DNA of 64,000 bases from Myxococcus sp. CA023 (lineage in GTDB: Bacteria > Myxococcota > Myxococcia > Myxococcales > Myxococcaceae): the NCBI RefSeq assembly GCF_010998615.1, contig NZ_JAAEAH010000017.1, forward strand, positions 49,742-113,741, read 5' to 3'. Positions 56,880-64,000 of this stretch are shown here, piece by piece. The position numbers were made by a program, and so were the translations under genes. Position 1 is the first letter of the stretch, and each line of letters opens with the position of its first letter. Under the pieces are notes generated by a model, which was given only the letters and a program-made list of their open reading frames with translations, was not told where the DNA came from and ran no database searches.

Positions 56880-59642
56880 GTTGATGGGTTGGAGTTGGCA
56901 GGGTTTTGCCCAGGGTGTCTGTCTGAACTAAAATCCAGGTATGCTTGTTGCTCTGACCTGGAGGCGGTGCCTGTCTCTCGCCGCATGCCTATGGATTGTC
57001 ATTCCAGCGCATGCGGCCAGAGCGGATGGCGAATTTGGGCGCCATGTCTCGGAGGCCGTGCGCCTCTATGACGATCTCGAGTACGAGCGTGCCCTCGAGC
57101 AACTGGATCGTGCTCGAGGGAGCCTCCGAGGGACGCGCGAACGAGTATCGCTCGCATTGCATCGTGGCATCATCAGCGCGGACCTCGGGCGGTGGCAGGC
57201 GGCGCGTGACGAGTTCCGTACAGCCCTTCTGCTCGAGCCAGAGGCACGCCTTCCCTTGCGCGTTTCCCCCAAAGTCGCGCGGGAGTTCGAGGCCCAGCGT
57301 GCACTCGCCAAAGCGGAACTGGCGCGTAGACGAAAGGACTCGCCCACGCGTGAGGCAGCTCTCATCGAGCCGCCCGAGACGGAGTCCGTAGCCGACGCCT
57401 CTTCAGGGCTGCCCGCCGCGCTGACGCCTACCGAACAGGCCACGGCTTCGAGCCCAGTGGAGGTCCAAGCCAGGACAGCAACGTCGAGCGCTTCCTGGCG
57501 GCGCATCGGGGGGCGGCAGGTGCCGCTTGCCAGTCTGGTGCTGCTGGGGGCTGGCATTGCGGCAACCGGTACGGGAACCGTCTTCGGCGTCTCTTCCCGA
57601 GGACAGCTCTCGGACGCTAGGGAGGCGAGGTTCCACGAGCATCTCGTGGCGCATCACGGCCGTGCGCAGCGCAGCGCGAGAACGGCCAACGTTCTCTTTG
57701 GTACGGCCGGGGTTGCGGCGGCGGGCGCTCTGGTGATCTGGCTCCTGTTGGGAGAGCGGGACGAGGCTGTCACGCAGCAAGGGGGAGCACGATGATGCGC
57801 TGGAGCGTGGCATGGCTGCTGCTGTTCACCGCGTGCTCCGTCCCGAGCCTGGAGGAACTCCAAGGGGAACGTCCTCTGGCATGTGATGCGCAGCATGCCT
57901 GTGGAACGGGACAGGTATGTGTTTTGGGTGCCTGTCAGGAGAGTCCCTGTGGTTCAACCACGCCGACGGTGGCATATGCGGATGCGGATGGGGACGGCTT
58001 CGCCGCGGTGAATGCGCCTTCGCGCGTGTTCTGTGGCGCCGTTCCGGCTGGCTATTCCACGACCCAAGGGGACTGCGACGACACGCGTGCGAAGGCTTAT
58101 CCTGGCGCGCCGGAACTCTGTAACGGCCTGGATGACAACTGCGACGGCCAGATGGAAACGGGTGTCACCAACAAGGTCTGGTACCTGGACCACGACCGCG
58201 ATGGCTTCGGACGCAATGGGCCCGGCACGGAGGCCTGTGACCCGCCGAGCGAACTTCATGTCGAGATGACAGGGGATTGTGACGACGAGCGGGCCGACAT
58301 CCATCCGAACGGCGTGGAGGCGTGCAACGGCTTGGATGACAACTGTGACAATCGCGTCGACGAGTTGTTCACGGAAGGGCCGGGTGCCCTGGGGACGGCT
58401 TGCACGGAGGCCTGCAACGGGACGTATGCATGCAACGGCGCGCAGACGGGGACGGTCTGTGTCGGCACGCCTTCGACGCCGCTCTACGCGGACGCGGACA
58501 GCGACGGAGAGGGCGAGAAGGACAGCGCGCCGGTGGGAGAGCTGTGCCCTGGAGGGACGCTGCCTCCAATGATGGCGACGAACATGCTGGACTGTGATGA
58601 CGCTGACCTCGCCACGAACACCCAAGCGACGGAGGTCTGCGACGGCCTGGACAACGACTGCGATGGGCAGGTGGATGAGCAGATGTCATGCGGCTCGCTG
58701 AAGAGGGTGGTGGACCCAGTACTGGCAGGGGGCAACTGGAGGACGGTCGCCGTGCACCCGAATGGTTACCCGGTGTGGGTGGCGGGATTGGATGGCAGGC
58801 TGGCGGTGAAGATGAACGCGACTTCAGCGTTCCTCAGCCACAGCGGGGATACGGCGACTCGGTGTGGGCCGGCCGGAAACACGCTGGACTGGCACGCGGC
58901 GTGGATTAACCCCAATAATAGTTATCTTATCGTGGCCGGTGAAGACGGTTTGATTGGCGAGCACAACGGGGGTTCCTGCTCCCATATCGACGTCAATCTC
59001 CCTGGCACGAGCGACTACTTCTCCAGTGTCGTTGGAGTAGGAAACCCAGCTCAAATATTCGCAGTCTCCACCTTGGGCCATTTGTATGAATTTACAGGCG
59101 TTACCCAGCGCCACGATTCGCCCGGTCGGTACTGGGGGCTCCATGCATTCGGTCAGGATGCGCTGTATGCAGTGGGCTCGACAGGAGAGTCGTCACCGCT
59201 GACGCCGGTGGTGAATCTCCATACCCGCAGCACCACCTGGGGCACTCCAGCCGCGCACAACCTCCAGGGGACCGCAGGTTACAACGGCGGCTTGCGGGCG
59301 GTGTGGGCTGCGAGCGTGGAGCACATCTATGCGGTGGGTGATGGAGGCTTGGTGGTGAAAGGCGGTGGGCAATCGAGGGACTGGGAGCGGGTGCTCCCGC
59401 CTACGGGACCCGTGCTCAACTACGCCAGTGTGGCTGCCCCGCCCGGGACAATGAATGCCTATGTCATCGGCAACGACGGCAGCAGGGGCCGACTGCATCG
59501 GCTGACCCCACACGGTTGGGCCAAGGCTCCAGCCTTCACCCCAAGCGCACCGAACGTGCCGCTCCGCGACATCGCCATGACCTCCTCAAGCAACTTCTGG
59601 ATCGTCGGCGACGACGGAAACGTCTACCACTTCCCGGAGCCG
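55300..59642 (+). repeat. Direct repeat, two ~1.56-kb units within the MopE-like genes
   Basis: The units 55300-56858 and 58084-59642 are collinear at a constant offset of 2784 bases, with no net insertion or deletion between them. Identity is high even at third codon positions; a 101-base run, 55317-55417 against 58101-58201, appears identical. The upstream parts of the genes and the gene between them are unrelated. This indicates a duplication, kept alike by recent origin or gene conversion. Confidence 0.88.
56941..57795 (+). CDS. Exported TPR-like membrane-anchored protein
   Basis: A protein of 284 residues. The N-terminus is a signal peptide (RCLSLAACLWIVIPAHAARA). Residues ~40-110 have helical TPR-like repeats (VRLYDDLEYERALEQLDRAR, GRWQAARDEFRTALLLEPEA). 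A disordered Pro/Ser/Thr region follows, then two hydrophobic helices (VPLASLVLLGAGIAATGTG, LFGTAGVAAAGALVIWLLLG) at the C-terminus. Such short TPR proteins often accompany surface-lipoprotein genes in myxobacteria. Its stop overlaps the start of the second MopE-like gene by 4 bases, so the two are translationally coupled. Exact role unknown. Confidence 0.75.
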   Translation: MLVALTWRRCLSLAACLWIVIPAHAARADGEFGRHVSEAVRLYDDLEYERALEQLDRARGSLRGTRERVSLALHRGIISADLGRWQAARDEFRTALLLEPEARLPLRVSPKVAREFEAQRALAKAELARRRKDSPTREAALIEPPETESVADASSGLPAALTPTEQATASSPVEVQARTATSSASWRRIGGRQVPLASLVLLGAGIAATGTGTVFGVSSRGQLSDAREARFHEHLVAHHGRAQRSARTANVLFGTAGVAAAGALVIWLLLGERDEAVTQQGGAR

Positions 59643-59645
59643 TAG
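57792..59645 (+). CDS. MopE-like metal-binding-motif lipoprotein (second copy)
   Basis: A protein of 617 residues. The lipobox is LLLFTAC after MMRWSVAW. A Cys-rich N-terminal segment (CDAQHACGTGQVCVLGACQE) not found in the first copy precedes the metal-binding motifs (DCDDTRAKAYPGAPELCNG, EACNGLDDNCDNRVDE, CDGLDNDCDGQVDE) and the beta-rich C-terminal region. From residue ~100 on, the protein matches the copy at 54846 with few changes and no net insertion or deletion. It is coupled to the upstream TPR-like gene. It probably sits on the outer surface as a calcium-binding structural or adhesive protein. Confidence 0.85.
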   Translation: MMRWSVAWLLLFTACSVPSLEELQGERPLACDAQHACGTGQVCVLGACQESPCGSTTPTVAYADADGDGFAAVNAPSRVFCGAVPAGYSTTQGDCDDTRAKAYPGAPELCNGLDDNCDGQMETGVTNKVWYLDHDRDGFGRNGPGTEACDPPSELHVEMTGDCDDERADIHPNGVEACNGLDDNCDNRVDELFTEGPGALGTACTEACNGTYACNGAQTGTVCVGTPSTPLYADADSDGEGEKDSAPVGELCPGGTLPPMMATNMLDCDDADLATNTQATEVCDGLDNDCDGQVDEQMSCGSLKRVVDPVLAGGNWRTVAVHPNGYPVWVAGLDGRLAVKMNATSAFLSHSGDTATRCGPAGNTLDWHAAWINPNNSYLIVAGEDGLIGEHNGGSCSHIDVNLPGTSDYFSSVVGVGNPAQIFAVSTLGHLYEFTGVTQRHDSPGRYWGLHAFGQDALYAVGSTGESSPLTPVVNLHTRSTTWGTPAAHNLQGTAGYNGGLRAVWAASVEHIYAVGDGGLVVKGGGQSRDWERVLPPTGPVLNYASVAAPPGTMNAYVIGNDGSRGRLHRLTPHGWAKAPAFTPSAPNVPLRDIAMTSSSNFWIVGDDGNVYHFPEP

Positions 59646-59648
59646 CCT

Positions 59649-60950
59649 TCAGCCGCCGCCCCGTCCCTCAGGCCCTGAGGGCGGGGCGCGGTCCTCGCGG
59701 GTCAGCTCCCGCAGGGCCACGATTTTCTCCAGCAGCGGCCCTCCGTGTTTCATCCGCGCAATCCGCTGTGACGGATAGATGCCCCGTTGCCCCGTGAGCA
59801 GGTACGCCACCGTGGCCACAATCGCCACGTGGGGCAACACATTCGCCCCCAACAGCTCCACGGCCATGATGGACAGCGCCAGCGGCGTATTCGCCGCCGC
59901 CGCGAACAGGGCCGCCATGCCCACCGCCGCGCCCAAATCCAACGGCAGGCCCAACAGCCGCGCCAGGACGTTGCCCAGCGACGCGCCGATGAAGAACAGC
60001 GGCGTCACCTCGCCGCCCAGGAATCCCGCGGCCAGCGTCACCACCGTGAAGGCAAGCTTCCACGCGAACGCCGACACGGGCAGCGCCGGGTCCTCGAAGG
60101 CCCGCTGGATGCCCGGTACCCCCAGGCCCAGGTAGTCATCCGTACCGGCCAGCAGCCACAGCAGCAGCACGGCCAGACCGCCCAGTGCCATCCGCAGCGG
60201 CAACACCTGCACGCGCTGCTCCAGCAGCTTCTTTAGCCGGTGCATCAACTCCACGAACACCACCGCCACCACGGCCACCGCCACCGCGAACACCAGCCAT
60301 TTCGCCAACACCGCCACTGTCAGGGGCAGCGCCCCCGGCGCCGGATACGGCGTGTGATGGATGCCCAAGCTCCGCGTCACCAAATCGCCCACCACCGACG
60401 CCACCAGCGCGGGCAGCAGGGCCTCGTAGCCCATGCGCCCCACCACCACGACCTCCAGCCCGAACACCGCCCCCGCCACCGGCGTGCCGAACACCGAACC
60501 GAACCCACCCGCGATGCCCGCGGCCAGCAGCTCGCGGCGCGTGTCCGGGCCCACCCGGAAGCGCCGCGCCACCAGGTCCGCCAGACTGCCGCCCATCTGC
60601 ACCGCTGTGCCCTCGCGGCCCGCGCTGCCGCCGAACAGGTGCGTCAGCACCGTCCCCACCAGCACCATGGGCGCCATGCGCACCGGCACCTGCGCGTCGC
60701 TCGCGTGCACCGTGTCCAGCACCAGGTTGTTGCCCCCGCGAATGGGCCCACCCCACTTCCCGTACACCGCCCCCAGCACCAGCCCCGCCACCGGCAGCGC
60801 GTACACCAGCCACGGGTGCCCTTCCCGGAAGTGCGTCGCTTCGTCCAACAGGTACAAAAAGACCGCGGACGCCACGCCGCAGACGACGCCCACCAGCCCA
60901 CCCAGGAGCAGCCACTGCATCAGCGCTCTCGTGCCACGGGAAAGATTCAC
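59649..60950 (-). CDS. CLC-family anion channel/antiporter, possibly fluoride-type
   Basis: An inner-membrane protein of about 433 residues with some ten hydrophobic helices. CLC landmarks are GGNNLVLDTVH in place of the usual GSGIP, AGREGTAVQMGG (gating Glu) in place of GREGP, and AGFLGGEVTPLFFIGA in place of GxFxP. From memory, Asn or Met in the first motif with GREGT marks the fluoride-exporting CLC-F group, so fluoride resistance is a real possibility. No fluoride riboswitch was recognised upstream. The frame opens at 61034, but GTG 60950 with GGAG 8 bases ahead gives the likely start. It converges with the second MopE-like gene, 3 bases apart. Confidence 0.85.
   Translation of the reverse strand: MNLSRGTRALMQWLLLGGLVGVVCGVASAVFLYLLDEATHFREGHPWLVYALPVAGLVLGAVYGKWGGPIRGGNNLVLDTVHASDAQVPVRMAPMVLVGTVLTHLFGGSAGREGTAVQMGGSLADLVARRFRVGPDTRRELLAAGIAGGFGSVFGTPVAGAVFGLEVVVVGRMGYEALLPALVASVVGDLVTRSLGIHHTPYPAPGALPLTVAVLAKWLVFAVAVAVVAVVFVELMHRLKKLLEQRVQVLPLRMALGGLAVLLLWLLAGTDDYLGLGVPGIQRAFEDPALPVSAFAWKLAFTVVTLAAGFLGGEVTPLFFIGASLGNVLARLLGLPLDLGAAVGMAALFAAAANTPLALSIMAVELLGANVLPHVAIVATVAYLLTGQRGIYPSQRIARMKHGGPLLEKIVALRELTREDRAPPSGPEGRGGG
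59657..59688. terminator. Hairpin between the MopE-like and CLC genes
   Basis: CCCTCAGG (59665-59672) and CCTGAGGG (59674-59681) are perfect arms around one base, extended with a short internal loop by CGCCCC (59657-59662) and GGGGCG (59683-59688). It lies in the last codons of the CLC gene and just beyond the stop of the convergent gene. As a single-base loop cannot close, a few central pairs would open. Confidence 0.55.
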
Positions 60951-60958
60951 GTGAAACA
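60943..60958. promoter_or_regulatory. parS-like sequence at the CLC gene start
   Basis: AGATTCACGTGAAACA matches 14 of 16 positions of the general parS consensus TGTTTCACGTGAAACA, including a perfect right half. It overlaps the likely GTG start of the CLC gene. Two further GTTTCA-type half sites (about 60971-60990) lie close by. From memory, myxobacterial parS sites are closer to GTTCCACGTGGAAC, so this may be chance or a site for another regulator. Confidence 0.35.
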
Positions 60959-61171
60959 CTCCGGACCTGGGTGAAACATGATGAAACACTGCGTCAAATG
61001 TTTGCTCCGCGTCATTCTTACGACATCGTTTCAAACACGGGTGAGGTCATATCAACGCCAGTATTTCTGACTTGGTGCGTTATCCTTGTTTGAGGGTGAT
61101 TTGCGAATCGACGCCATGTAGCCTCCGCGCTCCCCCAACAACCCCCCAGTGGGATTCCAAAGGAGCGGGGC

Positions 61172-62221
61172 ATGTCTTTCCGTCACAACGGGATGTCCAT
61201 CGTCGCCATGTGCGCGGCTGTCACGGTCGGTGGTAGCGCGATGGCGAGCACCCTCAACCAGAACACGTCGTGGACCATCGACCAGCCGTCGACGTCGACG
61301 AAGTACCGCGTGGTGGCCTACGGCGACTCCATCTACGCCGGCTACAACGGTTCCGTCTTCTTCTGGAATGTGGCCCGCCGCGCGGCGCCGGTGGTGCAGG
61401 GCGAGGACCTGGCGCGGAAGTGGAACGCGGACGTGGAGGTCATCCGCCGCACCAAGTCCGGCGCGAAGGCGGACGACATCTACAACAACAAGATTGTCTC
61501 TGAGCGCTCGTACATGCAGGCGGCCAACACCCGCGTCGTCATGTTCGAGATGTGTGGCAACGACTACCTCCAGGCGCGCAGCGCCTTCTCTGGGCAGACG
61601 GGCACCTGTAACTACTCCGGCCTGGAGGCCGCCCTGGCGACCTGCACCACGTACATGGAGCGGGCGATGCAGACCATCAACCAGTACGCGCCCGCCACCG
61701 CGACCAAGATCATCTCCAACATCTACTACCCGGGCTTCAACGCGGACAACGTGAACACCCAATGCCGGGATTCCGCCACGGGCCAGGTGGTGAACAAGCG
61801 GGAGAAGTTCCTGCCGCTGCTGGCGAGGAGCAACTGGCGTGCGTGCAGCCTGGCGGCTCGCCACGGCTTCAAGTGCGCGGACTCGTTCGCGGAGTACATG
61901 GCCGCGGATTATGACTCCAACGGCGATGGCAAGGTGGACTCCGAGGCCATCCGCTACATCGAGGGCGAGTCCGAGGCGGCGTACGTCCAGCGCATCTCCG
62001 TCACGCTGCGCTCCACGCTGCGCGACTCCAACACGCACTTCGTCAACGCGAGCACCAGCTACGACTACCTCCAGTCTGACGACACCCACCCGACCTACAC
62101 CGGTGGCACCATTTCCAGCTCTGGCGGCACCGGCGCGCTGCCCGCCGACACCTCGACCTGGAACAAGAACGGCCACGACCGCATGGGCTGGGAGAGCGCG
62201 AAGTTCAACCCCACGCCGTAG
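61172..62221 (+). CDS. Secreted SGNH/GDSL-family hydrolase with EF-hand-like loop
   Basis: A protein of 349 residues with a strong ribosome-binding site (AAAGGAG). The signal peptide (MSIVAMCAAVTVGGSAMA) directs export. The SGNH residues are visible: Ser53 in VVAYGDSIYAGYNG, Asn130 in MFEMCGNDYLQ, and Asp303/His306 in SDDTHPTYTGG. A segment near residue 245 reads DYDSNGDGKVDSEA, a canonical EF-hand calcium loop, and several cysteines suggest disulfides. It should be an esterase or lipase acting outside the cytosol on lipid or carbohydrate esters. It diverges from the CLC gene. Confidence 0.88.
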   Translation: MSFRHNGMSIVAMCAAVTVGGSAMASTLNQNTSWTIDQPSTSTKYRVVAYGDSIYAGYNGSVFFWNVARRAAPVVQGEDLARKWNADVEVIRRTKSGAKADDIYNNKIVSERSYMQAANTRVVMFEMCGNDYLQARSAFSGQTGTCNYSGLEAALATCTTYMERAMQTINQYAPATATKIISNIYYPGFNADNVNTQCRDSATGQVVNKREKFLPLLARSNWRACSLAARHGFKCADSFAEYMAADYDSNGDGKVDSEAIRYIEGESEAAYVQRISVTLRSTLRDSNTHFVNASTSYDYLQSDDTHPTYTGGTISSSGGTGALPADTSTWNKNGHDRMGWESAKFNPTP

Positions 62222-62324
62222 TCGCTGCGACGGCGCTCACGCCTCGGGTGTGGGCGCGGTGCTTGGGCCTCCGGTTGCCTTCGGGAACCGGGGGCCTTGT
62301 CGTTTCCAGCGCCTGGCGCGCGCG

Positions 62325-63242
62325 TCACATCATGAAGCGCGCGCCGATCAACCCAAGGGTGCCGACGTAGTAGACGAGCCAGCAGATCCACTCCGCCGCA
62401 CGCCGCACGCCGCGCGCCCAGGCTGGCAGAAGCCACGCAGCCAGGAGCGACGCGCCCTCCGCGGCGACGCGCCAGAAGCAGGCGAAGAGCAGCAGGCACA
62501 ACGAGATGGGCGCGTAGTACCGGCCGAACGAACGCAGGTACGCGTCCAATCCGTACATCCTGTACTCACCCAGCGCGCCTCCAAACGAGATGACCTGGTA
62601 CGAGTAGAAGAGGATGGCCGTGGGCACCAGCGGGAAGAACACGAACTTCACCAGCAGGTGGTACCAGCGCCGGCGCCACAGGGCATGGCGCACCTGGGCG
62701 TAACGAACCAGCGTGTGGGATTGCGCGGCGCCCAGTGCTCCGTGCCGGCCCAGCGCGTTCAGCAGGGGCAGTGCGTCCTCCACCTCCAGCGCGTGGCTGA
62801 AAGCGCGGCCTGACCGCATCCGCAGCGCCAGGCCGGGGCCCGGGAGCGGCAACCGCCAGGGGCGCACCGCGGCCACGGCTTCGAAGGGAATCTCCATCCG
62901 GGCGCCGCCGCGCAGCGTCAGGGTCCACTGGTGGGTGTCCACGTCCACGGTGGCCCGGCGGCTGCGGCGCAGCGCGGAGACGAACGCGAGCGGTAGCACG
63001 ACTCGCAGCAGCAGTCCGATGGCGATGGGCACGGGCTGCATCCGCTGGGTCCCTTCGGAAATTTCCATCCAGAGCTGCGCGGTGAAGTGGAGCAGGGCGC
63101 CCAGCGCGGCGAGCTGCGTCACCACCGCGAGCCCTCGCAGCCCGGGTGTCCAGGCGTGCACCGTGAAGCGAGCGGGCTCGGGCGTGGTGACGGGTGGCGT
63201 GCCGCCGGGAGCATCGGTGACGAGAATGGACGAAGAGCTCAT
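62325..63242 (-). CDS. Multi-pass membrane protein of unknown function
   Basis: A protein of about 305 residues from the ATG giving MSSSSILVTDAPGGTPPVTT. There are two N-terminal helices (LRGLAVVTQLAALGALLHFT, PIAIGLLLRVVLPLAFVSAL), a soluble PH-like beta segment (TVDVDTHQWTLTLRGGARME, then IPFEAVAAVRPWRLPLPG) and four C-terminal helices (FVFFPLVPTAILFYSYQVI, ISLCLLLFACFWRV, LLAAWLLPAWARGV, WICWLVYYVGTLGLIGARF). The beta segment resembles the bPH domains of small bacterial membrane proteins. There is no good ribosome-binding site. It diverges from the next gene. Confidence 0.7.
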   Translation of the reverse strand: MSSSSILVTDAPGGTPPVTTPEPARFTVHAWTPGLRGLAVVTQLAALGALLHFTAQLWMEISEGTQRMQPVPIAIGLLLRVVLPLAFVSALRRSRRATVDVDTHQWTLTLRGGARMEIPFEAVAAVRPWRLPLPGPGLALRMRSGRAFSHALEVEDALPLLNALGRHGALGAAQSHTLVRYAQVRHALWRRRWYHLLVKFVFFPLVPTAILFYSYQVISFGGALGEYRMYGLDAYLRSFGRYYAPISLCLLLFACFWRVAAEGASLLAAWLLPAWARGVRRAAEWICWLVYYVGTLGLIGARFMM

Positions 63243-63322
63243 GAGGGTGAGCGGAAGGCGCTGTGTTTGCCTCGGAGGGAGTGGCTCCGTAGCATACGCA
63301 GCCCGGAGGTCTTCGCGCGAAC

Positions 63323-63976
63323 ATGAGGCCGCAGTCCCCTGCAGCAAAGCGTCGTGTTGACAGCGACGGCGTCACGCACATCACGCCTGCTCGAACGGGG
63401 AAGGGTCTGGGCGTGTGGCTCGTGGGCGGCGCGTGTGTCTTCACGCTCGCGTGCATTGGCTTGAGTGTCTGGTGGGGCTCGACCGACATCGAGGTGGAAG
63501 CGCCGCCGCCGCTCGCGGAGGTGCCGCTGCCCACTCCGCCTCCCACGCCTGAGGTGCGTGCCCGCGCGCCGCGGACACGACCGCCTCCCGTCGCGGCGTC
63601 TGCTCCGCAGCCCACCCCCGAGCTTGTTGCCGAACTGGACACCGATACCGACGTCCAGGAGCCGGCCATGGAATCCGAACTGACGGGCATGCAGCTCTAC
63701 CGGCCCGGGACGAAGCCCATCAAGAAAGGCCTCGTCGTCCCCGACGACTTCGAGCTGCCGCCCGGGTACGTGCGTCATTTCCAGTACAAGGACTCGGGAG
63801 AGATTGTTGCGGCCGTGCTGATGTTCCATCCCGACCATCAGCCCGTGGATGCGAACGGGCAGCCGGTTCCCAAGCCCGCCGACGGGCTGGTGCCCGAGGA
63901 GCTGGCCCCTCCGGGAATGCCCATCCGACGGTTGGAGCTGCCCGAGGGCGCGGAGAGTGGGGCGCCCTCGCCGTGA
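63323..63976 (+). CDS. Single-pass membrane protein with Pro-rich periplasmic region
   Basis: A protein of 217 residues. A basic N-terminus precedes one TM at about 28-50 (GVWLVGGACVFTLACIGLSV). A Pro/Ala/Arg-rich stretch, reminiscent of TonB-like linkers but without the TonB C-domain, runs from 58 to 100. A compact C-terminal part (GLVVPDDFELPPGYVRHFQY, then GEIVAAVLMFHPDHQPVDAN) completes it. The end of the gene lies 24 bases from the window edge. No family recognised; it is common to see such small TM/Pro-rich proteins in myxobacterial genomes. Confidence 0.65.
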   Translation: MRPQSPAAKRRVDSDGVTHITPARTGKGLGVWLVGGACVFTLACIGLSVWWGSTDIEVEAPPPLAEVPLPTPPPTPEVRARAPRTRPPPVAASAPQPTPELVAELDTDTDVQEPAMESELTGMQLYRPGTKPIKKGLVVPDDFELPPGYVRHFQYKDSGEIVAAVLMFHPDHQPVDANGQPVPKPADGLVPEELAPPGMPIRRLELPEGAESGAPSP

Positions 63977-64000
63977 CCGGCGTCCAGGTGGGGGTGGGGC

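Noticed and set aside
61034..61171. Possible fluoride riboswitch upstream of the CLC gene
   Set aside because: The complement was read for the crcB-type pseudoknot core and no matching pattern was found.

Overview
The window looks like a chromosomal segment of a myxobacterium of the Myxococcus/Corallococcus type. Base composition and codon use are strongly G+C rich. Markers of the group are present: a SitA-like AHH polymorphic toxin with an Imm11-like partner, MopE-like 'DCDD…CNGLDDNCDG' lipoproteins, a MYXO-CTERM-like sorting tail, and an FHA-domain sigma-54 activator beside a large Ser/Thr kinase. No rRNA, tRNA, CRISPR array, insertion sequence or prophage was recognised.

Layout. 1-5.6 kb: a partial TetR regulator diverges, across a near-perfect palindrome, from an AtuA-like / acyl-CoA carboxylase beta / alpha operon. 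5.6-8.7 kb: MFS transporter, 2-oxoglutarate/Fe(II) dioxygenase and glutathione S-transferase-like protein. 8.7-13.9 kb: TetR regulator, RND adaptor and RND pump, with no outer-membrane channel gene. 13.9-17.7 kb (minus): triple-PAS hybrid histidine kinase, amidohydrolase-like protein and MIP18-type Fe-S assembly protein. 17.8-21.5 kb (minus): a compact three-gene unit of DUF262 protein, HipA-type kinase and SAM methyltransferase, the best candidate here for an undescribed defence or stress module. 21.9-28.1 kb: M28 peptidase, ankyrin/beta-solenoid/EF-hand protein, small lipoprotein, and a DHA2 efflux pump with an aminoglycoside-phosphotransferase-like gene. 28.3-35.7 kb: lipoprotein lysyl oxidase, two MacB/FtsX-type permeases without an ATPase, a 56-residue secreted Cys peptide and a phospholipase-D lipoprotein. 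35.7-45 kb: zinc-ribbon membrane protein, GNAT, an orphan TssB-TssC fusion, a lytic-transglycosylase remnant, a C39-like cysteine protease, the sigma-54 activator and the Ser/Thr kinase. 45-47 kb: frameshifted SitA-like toxin with its putative immunity gene. 47.3-52.6 kb: small helical protein, then methylmalonate/malonate-semialdehyde dehydrogenase, URC1, URC4 and uracil phosphoribosyltransferase, which read as a URC-type uracil-degradation operon. 52.6-64 kb: MYXO-CTERM protein, CapA-like protein, two near-identical MopE-like lipoproteins flanking a TPR-like protein, a CLC channel/antiporter, an SGNH hydrolase and a divergent pair of membrane proteins.

Themes. Much of the window codes for envelope or secreted proteins (lipoproteins, metal-binding proteins, efflux pumps) and contact-dependent or secretion-linked functions (SitA/immunity, sheath protein, C39 protease). 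Two catabolic operons, acyl-CoA carboxylase and URC, are the clearest metabolic units. Start sites were adjusted where a ribosome-binding site, signal peptide or family alignment favoured an internal start. Functions rest on motifs read by eye; no database search was run.
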